Assembly: GCA_003427395.1 (NCBI GenBank)
Contig: BFEA01000762.1
Location: 359,810 to 392,855 of the forward strand
DNA from: Chara braunii
Taxonomy: Eukaryota > Streptophyta > Charophyceae > Charales > Characeae
DNA length: 33,046 nt
Direction of reading: 5' to 3'
A model generated the notes under the pieces. That model was not told the DNA's origin. It searched no databases and saw nothing but the letters and a program-made list of their open reading frames with translations. This document shows positions 1 through 10,440 of this stretch, in pieces. The first letter of the stretch is position 1; each line of letters opens with the position of its first letter. The translations under genes were made by a program, and so were the position numbers.

Positions 1-480
1 CTTTCCAGTTCCGAAGAATGGAAGGGGGGAAAAGAAAATGGAAAGACTCATTTTGATTGCCAGCTCTTCAAAAGATGAAAAAAAATAGAGTAGTCGAAGA
101 GCATGTTTTTAACCCCCTTCTTTTTCCGGGTCAATTGTTAACCCCATCCAGTACTTCGATTTTCCCTCAAAATATGCGAAATGCACGCTTCAGCATGGCA
201 ACCGTCAGAGAAGGGAGTCCCATCAGGCACACGAAGGGACTCCCTCGCGGTGGTACGCGAGACTGCAACAGTCGCGTAGTACCACTCTGTCCTGGGTAGG
301 CATTGGCTGGGTGGGGAGCAGGGGGAGGCGACGGGAGGGTTAGTGGGACGGCAGCACTTTCAAAAGTAGGCCTCCTTCCCATCTTGGGAAATGAAACTCC
401 ACCATTTTTCTTTTTTTCAAGTCTTTAAAATTACTTTTCTTCCTTTTCTTACAGTGCTGCACAGGTCCAAATAGGCCTTT
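1..480. other. Non-coding flank, no gene recognised
   Basis: The only open frames here are short and overlap on both strands, and none resembles a known protein. There is a short inverted pairing around 215-285 where an arm reading GGGAGTCCC is followed by GGGACTCCC, and a T-rich stretch at 405-450. I see no gene. Confidence 0.5.
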
Positions 481-489
481 ACTCTTCTG

Positions 490-600
490 CTACAGTCTTC
501 CCCCGAATACAACGCACGGTCATTATAGCTGAATTTGGTCTATTTTTCAGTCTAAATTCAGCTATAATGACCGTGCGTTGTATTAGGGGGAAGACTGTAG
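490..600. repeat. Near-perfect 47-bp hairpin
   Basis: Bases 490-536 are the reverse complement of 554-600 with one mismatch in 47 positions, separated by a 17-base loop. Such long, nearly identical arms point to a recent foldback or MITE-like insertion, or to a hairpin-forming transcript. No flanking target-site duplication was evident. Open frames that run through this region on the minus strand exist only because the palindrome is stop-poor, so I do not treat them as genes. Confidence 0.85.
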
Positions 601-780
601 TGGAACCGTGCCCCAGGTGGCTCCAGGGAGGAGTTCCTTTTGTGGGCATATATAGGTGTACATAAATTCGCAGCCAAACGGCTGCGTTTAGTCCGATTGT
701 CTTTTGTCGTTTTGTGAAAGTTTCCCTTTCCAGTAACGTCGTCCACTGCAATGAAGCTCCGGTCAGTTGGTGGGCGACCG

Positions 781-826
781 CAAAAGCCCGAAAAGACCAG
801 GACCTTCCGGTCTTTTCGGGCTTTTG
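781..826. repeat. Perfect 18-bp hairpin
   Basis: An 18-base arm at 781-798 pairs perfectly with 809-826 across a 10-base loop. The sequence CAGTTGGTGGGCGACC occurs just before it (765-780) and again near 869-884, so the hairpin lies inside a short direct duplication. It sits between the larger inverted repeats at 490-600 and 1102-1266. Confidence 0.8.
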
Positions 827-1101
827 AAATTCACGTGGAAGGTTCTGGTCGCCCGCAAGTCGAAGAGCAGTTGGTGGGCGACCTGCGGTAGGCTGGGTAG
901 GTCGTGCTTGTCTGTTGCGGTCCGCGTCAACTGTTTCCTCTTTGGGAGGAAGGGTGGAGGAGATAGCAGGGAGGGAGGGGATGCGAGGGGGTCGCCTGTT
1001 CTTTTCTTTTTCACTTTTTTTTTTTCTCTTTTTCCTGTCTGTCCTTCGCAGAAGGGCGTTACTGGGAATTTGGGAATGCACCTGCTCCAGAAGGCAACCA
1101 A

Positions 1102-1266
1102 GGGCGTCGCACGGCACACGAGACAAAAAATGAAACGAGTGCATCTTCCTGCAGAAAATGGCCAGGTTCGTCGGTTTGCTGTAAATAGTAACGAGTGTAC
1201 TTTTCCACCTTTCGTGGGCAGATGCACTCGTTTCGTTTTCGTTTCGTGTGCCGTGTGGCGACGCCC
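1102..1266. repeat. Long imperfect inverted repeat, arms about 45 bp
   Basis: The left arm (about 1102-1146) and right arm (about 1220-1266) are reverse complements with a few mismatches and a 3-base indel. Both contain the core CACGGCACACGA followed by GAAACGAGTGCATCT. The spacer is about 73 bases and itself contains a partial copy of the ACGAG motif. This is the third foldback structure within 800 bp. It may be a MITE or part of one larger nested foldback element. Confidence 0.75.
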
Positions 1267-1396
1267 CAAATAAGTTGAACTGATACCACGCGGGGCGTGG
1301 GGGCGCAGCCAGGACGGTGGCTGACCGGCGATCGGCCTTCGACAGCCTCCCTGCACTTTTGTTGTCGACCCGCCAAAATTCCATGCTCCACCGCTG

Positions 1397-1486
1397 TTTT
1401 TTTTTTTTTTTTTTTATATTGAACCCACGATGTCGTGAATGCAACTTCTGTGCCTTACCAGCTGAGCTAGGCCTGCTGCATAGCAA
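1397..1486 (-). mobile_element. tRNA-derived SINE-like fragment with poly-A tail
   Basis: Read on the minus strand, 1469-1458 is TAGCTCAGCTGG, a perfect match to a tRNA A box (internal Pol III promoter). 1425-1417 reads GGTTCAATA, the first part of a B box. The tRNA-like body stops inside the T arm, before the 3' half of the T stem, and only four bases separate it from a run of 19 A (plus-strand T at 1397-1415). A tRNA cut inside its T arm and joined to poly-A resembles a tailless tRNA retropseudogene or a minimal SINE. A second copy of the same tRNA-like body lies at 2905-2960. Anticodon identity is uncertain; the TTGCA region is loosely Ala(TGC)-like. Confidence 0.7.
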
Positions 1487-1590
1487 CCAACAACATCAGC
1501 CAACGTCTTGCCAACCCTGGCTTGGGGGGCCAACGGGTTATGTTACATGCTGCGCCTGCACACGAGGGCCATTTTCCAGGACCTGCGTCC

Positions 1591-1835
1591 TTCAGGCTAA
1601 AAGCCTGAATTTCAGGCCGAAAGCCTGAAATTTAGGGCCTACAGGCCCTGTGTCTGTTCAGCTCGAAAAGCTGGAAACAGGGGCCTACAGGCCCTGTGTC
1701 GTTTCAGACTAAAAACGGCACGAGCCTTTTTAGCCTGAAACTGAGGGCCATTTTCGGGCCCTCATCAGACCGACCTGCCCCGAAACTCAGGGACCAAACC
1801 AGGGTTTTAGGAACAGGCTATTCTTGGCCTGTTCC
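1591..1835. repeat. Array of consecutive short hairpins
   Basis: At least seven adjacent stem-loops follow one another. 1591-1609 has an 8-bp stem. 1610-1630 has an 8-bp stem with a CGAAA loop. 1634-1649 has a 7-bp stem. 1654-1680 is a bulged stem, again with CGAAA. 1681-1694 pairs GGGCCT with AGGCCC. 1701-1741 has a 15-bp stem with one mismatch. 1743-1763 has a 7-bp stem. An eighth, 1810-1835, has a 9-bp stem. Stems alternate between TTCAGGCT-type and GGGCCT-type sequences, so the array looks built from two hairpin units. No ORF explains it. Confidence 0.8.
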
Positions 1836-2892
1836 CATGACAGCTGCAGCGCCAGCCCTTGGCTCAGTTCGGCATTGGCAAGAGCAGCCTCCTGGACTGC
1901 CCGCCCTGCAACTGCAGGCAGTCGGAGGCAGTCAGGAGGCAGGCCGAGATAGTACATAGGGACTTCCCATGCACTTCACGGGTAGGCAGGAGGCAGTCAG
2001 TAGTCTTCAGGATTCGGTAGCAGCACTCTGGAGGAGCGCTGGAGGAGTAGTAGTAGCGTTAGCATCAGTCTTTAGCGCTGGGCGCTAGTAGCGCTAGCTG
2101 TAGTCTTCAGAGCTGGGCGCCATAGCTATAGTAGTGCTAGAGAGAGAGAGATTGGGCGGAGGCTAGGGATACTTACCTACAGCACCGTTGCTCCAGCTTC
2201 GTCTTCGAGGTACCTGCAGCACAGCACTAACTTCACAGGTTAGTACCTGGCTCGCGCGAGAGAGAGTTCTTCTTCTTCCTCTTCTCATTCCACCATCTCC
2301 TTCTCACCCTCTCGCTATCTAACTTCACTGCATCAGCAGACTACGAGAGAAAGAGAGAGAAAGCTCTCTGACATTGGATCCAGACTCGACTTTTGGGCTT
2401 CAGACATTTTGACGAGGGATTATTTGGGACTTGTAACGAGACCTGGTGTTGACGACTTTCCCATCTCCCCCTTCCTCTTCTTCGTCTGATCCCTTCCTCT
2501 TCGTCTGTGTATGTCTGGACCTGGCGCCTCTTTTCTGTGTATAGCGCCAGGCTCCTTCACACCTTGTGATGGACATGATGTATGTTTGGTCTGTGTTGCA
2601 ACATTGATTGGGCTAGTCAGTAGTATTCGAGCACTTTGTTGCGCTGTCTTATACTACGTGAAAGAGGTCAGTTTCGGTCAGGTCAGGATTTGTATCTAAG
2701 TCTTCCCTGCGCTATTCAGCACCATTTTGTATGTATCGGAATGCACATTGCTTGTTGAGATTCTACTTGCACTGCATTGTCCATTCAGTCCTTTTTATCA
2801 CATTGCGGATCCTCGGTTATTATGTACATCGCCCGATTGGGCATGTAATAGGTTATCTCTAGCTGCTAGAACACCAAGCTTCCCCAGGCACG
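1836..2892. other. Non-coding, low-level internal repetition
   Basis: The segment 1980-2140 repeats phrases of the form GTCTTCAG..GCTGGGCGC..TAG several times, and 2142-2152 is a short GA run. CT-rich stretches occur at 2266-2300 and 2460-2500. The open frames are under 65 codons and not recognisable. I see no gene. Confidence 0.5.
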
Positions 2893-2904
2893 TACGTGGG
2901 GCCA

Positions 2905-2960
2905 TTGGGGATTGAACCCACGACCTCCTGAATGCAACTTTTGTGCCTTACCTCACCAGT
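2905..2960 (-). mobile_element. Second tRNA-derived SINE remnant
   Basis: On the minus strand, 2918-2908 reads GGTTCAATCCC, a consensus B box, with a short T stem on both sides. The stretch GGTAAGGCAC followed by AAAGTTGCATTCA matches the fragment at 1417-1486 closely; I count about 36 of 42 positions. The A box end is degraded and no poly-A adjoins it. It therefore looks like an older copy of the same tRNA-derived family rather than a working tRNA gene, since acceptor and D-arm pairing are not maintained. Confidence 0.6.
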
Positions 2961-2982
2961 ATGTGCTTGTGCTCTATGTTAA

Positions 2983-3113
2983 GTGCTCGACTCCACTGCG
3001 ATGTGGATGTACCTGGTCCACAAACGAGTTCGGATGCACTCATATTCTGTGTTCCGTGCTCGACTCCACAGCGCAGTGGATGTATCTATCCCGAAACTAG
3101 TTCGGATGCGTGT
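2983..3113. repeat. Duplicated 73-bp unit
   Basis: GTGCTCGACTCCAC begins at 2983 and again at 3056. Both copies go on to GTGGATGTA and end in AGTTCGGATGC. The second copy is shorter by an internal deletion. A further GCGGATGCGTCC echo follows near 3135. This is a simple tandem duplication of unknown role. Confidence 0.65.
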
Positions 3114-4560
3114 CGGACCTGCCCACGGTCATTTGCGGATGCGTCCACGGTCGTGTAGACAACTTGGAGATGGGGGAGACGAACACTCGGCATACATCTG
3201 GGAAGAAAACTGATAACTAATCATGGGGTTGCCTTTCCATGCCCGGCCGCGCGTCTGAATTGTCGAAAAGCGGCGCAGCGGACGCTCCATGGCCAGCTGC
3301 TCCTGCAAATCGCTGCTTACATGGGCGCCATTGCCATGGTGCACTGGGTGCAGTGACAACATTGCCGTCTCAAAGTGCACGTGCGGCAGTCTCTGACCGC
3401 ACCAGTGCCATGGCTTTCTCCTGTTCCTGCTATTTGTTCCTTTTGTTGGAAACTACGTGGGAGTCACAAAAATGAGTTATAATTGCGGTATGGGTCAAGA
3501 TACAGTTTGCAATTCCAGTTCGAGCAATGTATACAACCCAACTTTCTGGCCAGGCAGGGTGCCCGAAGTGCAATTGCAAACTTTATCTTGCCCCTTTTTT
3601 TCTCTCGCTTCGTTCTTGAAGTGATATTCATGTATATTCCTCCTGTCATCGTCCCCATACGTCCGCACTTCCAAGTACTCTATACACACCGTGCAAGATA
3701 GGTGGCGACCATGAGAGAGCGGAATTCCCATTGTCCCTGCTCCTCACTCATCTTTCACAGAAAATGCAGATGTATCCGGACTGGTATATCGGGAATGTAC
3801 ATCGCGTTTGGGAACACATTTATGTCGAGCGTGATGAAACAGATAAGCCATCGCTCTGCTTTCCTTGGCATGTGCAGATTGTGTCCTGGCAGAGGCATGC
3901 GTCTCTGTCCAGACCGTGGATGCAAGACAATTTTTTCTTTTTTCTTTTTTTTCCCCTACCATCAGCTCTACGAGCAAGACACATGATAAGCTCAGATCCG
4001 TACTGCGCGGCTTGCCGTATCCCTGAGGAAAAATCCCCCGGGAGCCCCGAAGTACGGATGCGAACAAAAAGGGGTTTTTCTTTCTTTTTGCTTTTTGCTT
4101 TCCTTTTTGAAACGGCTTTTTCATTTTTTTTTTCTTTTTGGCTAAATAACTCGCGCGCGGGCGAATAGCGGTCGCAGTATGAAAACAAAGAAACGGTTTC
4201 GGTTGGGACTTTTTGAATTTTTGTGCACGCACGCCTAAGCTCCGATTTCTTCGCGCGTCTCGCACCCCCGCTTCTTGCTTTGCATCCCCGCGCCATCTTC
4301 CTTTCTTACTGCGCACGTTTCCCTCAAGCCGGACACTTCGTCTTCCCCTACGCCCAGCTTGATCCTTACCCCGTCTTCCTCCTCGAAGTGATTGGCTGCG
4401 TAGTTGGGTTGCTCGGATCAATATGGAGAGCGGGAAACCGCGCACCACTTGAACGAGCACCCCAATCACATAGGACCATGCAACCCCGCGGGCCGAACCC
4501 TCTGATTCCCCACCTTTCTTCTGCCCTGCCCATCTACACCCTGCGCTGCCCGCACCTCGC
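3114..4560. other. Non-coding, pyrimidine-rich; no supported gene
   Basis: A 274-codon minus-strand open frame spans 3744-4568. It is dominated by lysine and arginine runs produced by T-rich DNA (3930-3960, 4065-4140) and shows no recognisable domain, so I do not call it a gene. The rest contains only short frames. Confidence 0.45.
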
Positions 4561-4574
4561 GCTGACAACCCGCC

Positions 4575-4640
4575 GCCTCCCGCGCTATAAACTCGCGCAA
4601 CCCTCTCCTCTCCTCCTCTTTGATCTCGGCTGCAATGCTG
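4575..4640 (+). promoter_or_regulatory. Candidate core promoter (TATA plus CT-rich patch)
   Basis: CTATAAA occurs near 4584. It is followed within about 15-35 bases by a pyrimidine patch of the CTCTCCTCTCCTCCTCTTT kind, then an ATG about 50 bases downstream of the TATA. A TATA box followed by a Y patch is a common plant-type core promoter layout. No long coding frame follows the ATG in this window, so the site may serve an untranslated or spliced first exon, or may be chance. Confidence 0.25.
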
Positions 4641-6534
4641 CGCGAGCTATGCACGAAAGTCCGCGGCGCCGAACAGGCTCGACGAGCCCAAGGACGGGCG
4701 GAGTAACGACGTGCATGCGCACAACAAACTCTCATCACTCGGGGCCTCACACACACGTCATGCATAGACAAAGCAGCAGTGGAGATAAAAGCGAGTCCTT
4801 CTTGTACACAAAAATTCTCAATTAACTGCCGCCCCCAGGCGCAGCCTTCAAANCCTCCCAAGACCACCGACCACCATAGCCACAAGGCCCTGCCGCGGCC
4901 GGCGTCCAATCCCCACCACTGCTCAGTCCCTCCGACTGCTTCGCCCCGAGACTACCGCGGGTCTATGGATGATCGGATGTCCTGTCAAGGGTTGTTGAGT
5001 GCATGCATGTATGTGTGTACGTACTTATCCGGGCGGGGACGTGGGGGACAGAATGGGAGGACCGTCTGCTTAGGAGTATGAGTGTGTTAATCTCGTTGTT
5101 CCCCTCCCTTCCGCGGCCCTTCCTGCGCGCACGTGCAGTCTCGTGTAACTCTCTCTCTCTCGCCTTTCTTTTTGAACTGGTAATCATCGCTTTTTTTGAA
5201 CTTCTCATCCCTGCATCGGTGACGTCAACCGCCGGCGTCCACGCGCGCGCGGTCGAAGCCCCCGCAAGGGGAAGAGAGCTTAGATTTCGCCATCTTCTCC
5301 CGACGCACCAACTTTGAGAGAGAAGGGTTGCATCGAGTGTTGTATGGAGTCGGTATTGGTTCGGATGACCGGGAGCGCGGGATCTTGCCCGTGTTCATCG
5401 CGCACCTCCGATCATCTCATCTCGCTACCGACCTTCCCCATTGCAGATGACGACAAAGTCTACTGCGATGCGGACGTACGGCGCGCATAGAGATGGACGG
5501 AGCAAGTGTGTTGGCGAGACCCGCCTCGGGCGTGTAATATAAGGGGGAACGGGTTTGTCTTGATTGATTGCTTTGATTCCCCGACTCTAACATTGCCTTA
5601 TACGGGTTTGACTGTGCTGCCCTGGTCAGCCGCTCACGCCGCGTGGCGGCCGCAGTTTGATTGTCGCTGGTGTCGCCAGGGGGACTCGTGTTCTTGGCGA
5701 CGCTTGGTCCTGGGTTACGAGGGAGCGACACGTTTCCCCGAGCTCTCCCGTAATGCGGGGGCGCTACCCGCGCAATTTCGAATTCGGACGTCGGTGAGTC
5801 CTCCCGCCGCTTCGCACTCTCGGAAACTTCCGCGCGGACTTTGCGAGTCCGACGCCGAGGCTTGAAGGCCTCGAACAAACCACCTCTACAGCAAAAACCC
5901 GATGGTCCGGTCACTTCATGAGGCCGATGACGAGGCCTGAAGGCTTCGAACCCACCACCTATCCCTCAAACCCATGACGGCCGGAGTTTCTGTCTTCCGC
6001 CGCCATGGCCCTCTCCCCTTGATGCCTTTTCCCGTCCTGATGCACGACGGCAGTTCGTTTTTGCGGAAACCCTTCTGATTTTATCGCTCCGAAGTGATCT
6101 GACCCCCACGGGACTTCGCGACGACAGTTCGACTCCGGGGTAACCTCTGGCAGGAAACGAGAGCCTCCCGTTCCGTCCGGGAGACTCAACCCCTACGGCC
6201 AAAAATCCTCGGCCACGCCCCTCCTAGAACTCTGATCGGCGACCCAGTACGGGAAGCCGCGAGGGGGCGTGAGGTTGCGTATCACAGACAGCCCTTTGGC
6301 ATGGCTCGTGCTGGAGGGATGAAGCTGAAGGATTGGCTGCTGCGGGGATGAACGAGCAGACAGCGTAGTGGAGGTGTTGGTGTCAGGCAGCATGCTGCAG
6401 GGATGGACGCGAAAATGGCACGGCACTGTCCGGCGTCCGCACATCAGATGTTGACGGGGTTGATATGTGGCTTTGACGTGTGGAGGGAGTAAAGGGGTGC
6501 ATGGAGAGGACGGGATTCACCAGCACGCTTGCGC
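4641..6534. other. GC-rich non-coding stretch with one direct repeat
   Basis: There is one ambiguous base at 4853. A phrase of the form GAGGCTTGAAGGCCTCGAAC, followed shortly by ACCACCT, occurs at about 5858-5886 and again in diverged form at about 5932-5962. TGACGTCA, a CRE/as-1-like palindrome, is present at 5220-5227. A 165-codon minus-strand frame (5417-5914) shows no recognisable domain. I see no supported gene. Confidence 0.45.
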
Positions 6535-6554
6535 TTTTTTTTTTTTTTTTTTTT
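6535..6554 (-). repeat. Poly-T tract (20 T)
   Basis: A pure run of 20 T. It could be the minus-strand poly-A tail of a retrocopy whose body lies to the right of 6554. I could not recognise the body or a target-site duplication. Confidence 0.6.
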
Positions 6555-6604
6555 CCCTTCGTCTTTTACTTGGCAATATTATAGAAAGCATCATTGGGAG
6601 TCGA

Positions 6605-6750
6605 AGGGCAGTGGGAAGCTCGTTGCATCAGCGTATCCCGTAAGAATCTCGTTTCATCAGTGTTCATCAGTGGGAAGCTCGTTTCATCAGTGGATTCAGC
6701 AGTAGAGGCTTCCTGGCAGTGAGAAGGTCGTTGCATCAGTGGATTCAGTG
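6605..6750. repeat. Degenerate short tandem repeats
   Basis: Phrases of the form GGGAAGCTCGTTTCATCAGTGG recur with variation at about 6611, 6642, 6670 and 6721, often followed by ATTCAG. It is a decayed tandem array directly 5' of the microsatellite. Confidence 0.5.
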
Positions 6751-6795
6751 CGAATTCTTCACGGCTCCAAAGCTGTAGCTTGTTGCTCTATTANT

Positions 6796-6902
<107 letters not shown>

Positions 6903-7391
6903 TCCCAGGGGAGGCTTGAAGGCAGTATGGAACCTGTTGCATGAGTGCAATTTTTAACGCAGATGAAGCTGTATCTTGTTGCTTCATGGCAACAGTGCAG
7001 TAGGAGGAAGTGACTCGACTGCTGACGCACGTGCAGTCAGAGTGGATTGCGGTGATCTGGCATGGCAGGTATGAATGACGGTTCTCTCTTTCCTAAAATC
7101 CGTTGTACATGCACCAGCGGGCAAGCTCTATTGGCAAACACCGTGCAAGGAGCTACAACTGAAGCCTTTTCCGTTGATGCCAAGCGGCCGCAGATCCCAG
7201 AGGAAAAAAAAAAAAAACACAGCTGCAGAATTGCGGTTGGTATCGTGGACTGCCCAATTCCCATTTCCCAAAATCGTGTGGCGGTCTCAACTGTGTCTTT
7301 TCCGGATTGGGGACATGGTGTGACCTGGGCCACCGCTAAAACCCCAAATTGGGCCTCCACAATTTCTCATAAATTGTGGATCTGGTATCGC

Positions 7392-7408
7392 AGTGTGAGC
7401 ATGCCCTC
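7392..7408 (+). repeat. Left target-site duplication of copy A
   Basis: AGTGTGAGCATGCCCTC occurs here and again, without a mismatch, at 11362-11378 directly after a poly-A tract. A 17-bp duplication of this kind is what target-primed reverse transcription leaves at non-LTR insertions. Confidence 0.85.
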
Positions 7409-8877
7409 GGGGATTCCTACTGAGCAGCCCGTTAGGGGTGGAGGGAGCGCTGCGCCCGGCCCGATCGGGCGGGTTCACACGACGCTGTTTCGTGAAGCTA
7501 GCAAGCGCACATGGAGCTGGTGAGCGTATGGCATCGGCCGCGAGTGATATGTGTGAGATCATGTTGAAGCGATGAAGCGCGCCGTATCTGCGTGAGTATC
7601 TGGTGACGTTGCTGAGCCGCGTGGGAGCTCCGAGATGGTGCGAGTACCGCTCCGTCCGTGCATGGCGTCCGAGATGGTTGCATCCAGTACTTATCTTGAA
7701 GGCGCGCTGCCAACATACGTGCGAGATGCCAAAGTGATGGAGCACGAGTGAGTATGTGGGGCCGTAGTAAGAGGGGGGGGATGTCGAGGGAGCGCGAGTG
7801 GGGGCTGTCTGATTACTACGGGGTGGCGTGCGTTTTTTGGGGGATAGCGCGGGAGTTTCGAGTTGGCTTACCGTGCGCTAATGGTTCGAAGTGCGCAGCG
7901 GTGAGTTGATGGGTGGTGTGAAGGAAGGAACAGCGCATCATGGTGCATGCTTTGGAAACTGGCATTGGAATCTCTTACAATCAGCTCTACATACATGGAA
8001 TCTCCATGCTGGGCATGAGTCTGGAGTATTGGCAACTGGCTGGTTCGGCAATGAGGTCTTTTTCTCCCCTCTTCTCCAAGCGGCGAGGTAAGTGGAAGGT
8101 TATGGTGGTTTGGACCTCCTGTGGCGTCCTGCTAGCGGGTTTAGTAGGAGGAGCCACACCGTCTACGGTTTCTTTCTGATGGAAAGCAGGAGACGGCCGT
8201 TTAGCGTCTGGTGGCTAGCAATGGGAGGAAGGAGGTTTCCTCCTCCCCCGAAGATGCTGGGGCAGGGTTCGAGGGGATGCGTGGTAAGAAGGGAGGGTGG
8301 AGAAGAGGGGAGGGGGGCTTTTTATTTGGAATAGTTGCCTCTATCATCATGTACTGGCCAAACTAACTTCTCATATGCATGTGTTTCTCCTTTAACAATA
8401 ACTGTGATTTCATCACCTAATTCGGACTTGTTTTCTGACTCGTTTCTGACTCGTTTTCCCAGGATTGAGCCGTTTTTTCACTCATAAATAACTTTGGTTT
8501 TTCGTTTCATGATTCGTGATCGGTCCTCTCTTCGGATGACTAACAGAATATGTTCTGATATCTGCTTACAGAAACTCTCAAATCAGATTTTCAAACTCGA
8601 TATCGGAATTCCTAAATTGTGTTCAAAAAATTTCACTTCTAAATAGCTGTTTCAATTCTTGCGTCGGTTCCTCCCTCCCGAAGGTGAAGGGGTTGGGTTT
8701 GAGTGAGGGTAGATGAAGGGGAGACAGAGGGGTTTTCTTCTTACGAGATGCTTCACGAAGCAACACGGCTGTAAGAAAGGAAGGAGGGCAGCCTTCCCCC
8801 GTTCATCACCATGATTTCCTAATCCACGGGTCCTAATGATTGATTTTATAAGGGTGGATAATCAGAAGATCTCAGTC

Positions 8878-9050
8878 TACGATTTCCTGATTCGATTTCT
8901 TTCCGCTGTCCATTTTCTTCTGAATTTCTCAGTTTACGACGAGTTTCTGATTCGATTTCTTTCCGCTGTCTATTTGGTACTCTTCTGAATTTCTCAGTTT
9001 ACGATTGCCTGATATGTTTTCTTTCCGCTGTTCAATTGGTATCCTTCTGA
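8878..9050. repeat. About 60-65-bp tandem repeat, three units
   Basis: Units built from GATTTCTTTCCGCTGT, followed by CTTCTGAATTTCTCAGTTTACGA-like text, repeat about three times with diverged joints. They lie within the AT-rich part of copy A. A comparable block with CCTGATTTACTGTCTGAGC repeated is at 12715-13005 in copy B. Confidence 0.65.
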
Positions 9051-9084
9051 TGATTGACATGCTTAGTTTAGACTTCAAACCTCG

Positions 9085-9345
9085 TATTGGAATTCCTATA
9101 AAAGCTTCCAAAAAAAACTTCTGATTCTTGAATTTTTCCTATAAAAGTTCTTAAAAATATTCTTGAAATATTTTCCTATCAAAGCTTCTAAGAAATTTCT
9201 GATTCTACAACTTGAAAGGCTTCAAAAATTTTCTGTTTCTCGAAACATTTTCCTATAAAACCTTCTAAAAATATTATCGAAATATTTTCCTATAAAAGCT
9301 TCTAAGAAATTTTCGAAAAGATTCTTCAAATAAATTCCTAGAGAA
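9085..9345. repeat. AT-rich degenerate repeats
   Basis: TTTTCCTATAAAAGCTTCTAA-like phrases recur about six times (for example near 9135, 9170, 9250, 9285), mixed with AAATATT and GAAATTTTC text. No coding potential is visible. Confidence 0.6.
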
Positions 9346-10440
9346 GCTCTATAAAATTTCTGACTCTATATAACCACAAGTTTGGTTATGGAGATCTCAG
9401 ATAATTCTGATGTTGATCAAGGAAGGAGGGGGGGAATTCAAAAGGGGAGGATGGGAGGAGAGGTGGCCTTCAATCAGAGGATGGATGTCGGCGAAGGTGA
9501 GTAGGTCAGGAGGACGAGGCTGGGATGACATGGGCCGGTGCTGGAGCTTGGCTCTGTGACCCAGGGGGGAGCTTGAGGCCCATGGAATTATGCCGAGGGT
9601 GTAAGGTATAACCAGATCGTCCAACACAAGCGGCGCCGGGGTTCTGACCCTGTAACCTGTGTAGGGGTTAGTCGCTATGGGAATTGTCGACGGAGGAAGG
9701 CACTTCCTATCCGACAGAACTGGGTTGGTCGGTACTGGGGAAGGTTGCGGTGTTCTGTTGCCCATGCAGAAGGGGGTATGAGACCAACTGTGTTCTGGTT
9801 CGAGGACCGGAAGTCGAGAGCGACGACTCCTTTGTTGAGGGGAGGATTTTAGGTTGGTCGGTATTTAGTTTTGACCTTCCCCCCCTCTTTCTTTCCTTTC
9901 ACAGATGGCTGCTCGGGGGTCGTAAGAATGCTTTTGGGCTCTTGGGATCCCTAGCAACTCTTCTTAGGTGATTTTTGACGCTGTTATTCTCAGGAACCTG
10001 TGGCTGCTCGATGCCAGAACGACGCTGGCCGGAGCTGGGGTGTTACCCTGTGACCTGTGATGCAGGAGCATGAGGCCTGGTAGAGAGATCTGGGGATGCT
10101 TAGGGGTGGGCATCCTACGGAACAGCTAAGGTTTGCTGCTGAGACGACGCTGGTCAGAGCTGGGGTGAGTTGTTTCACCCTGTAACCTAGCAGGATGTGG
10201 GGTGTGAGACCTGGAAGAGCTCGGCAGGGAGTAGGACAGTGTTGAAAGGCCTTGGAAGGGGCGTTAGGGATCCCAAGGGTTTCTGAACATCTGTAGGACC
10301 CGCCAGGTCTTCTTCTATGTTTGCAATTACGAATTTTTACGTAGTTAAATCCAATTCTCAAAAAAGGGGTAGTCTGTTCTGTCTTTAAACTGTCTTCCGG
10401 ATCCTGGGGTTTCTTGGCAATCTCTTCTAGGTAGTTTCAA

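Noticed and set aside
479-1486. 335-codon minus-strand open frame
   Set aside because: It runs through three inverted repeats and a poly-T tract; its length comes from palindromic, stop-poor DNA, and the translation is low-complexity with no domain.
1591-1835. CRISPR array
   Set aside because: The units are self-complementary hairpins with no unique spacers of constant length, and the window is eukaryotic.
1417-2960. Functional tRNA genes on the minus strand
   Set aside because: Neither copy keeps a closed acceptor stem; one is cut in the T arm next to poly-A and the other has lost its A box.
3744-4568. 274-codon minus-strand open frame
   Set aside because: It is dominated by Lys/Arg runs from T-rich DNA, overlaps other open frames on both strands, and shows no recognisable motif.
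5220-5227. TGACGTCA as a functional CRE/as-1 site
   Set aside because: A single 8-mer palindrome is expected by chance at this scale (another occurs at 13331) and no gene start is tied to it.
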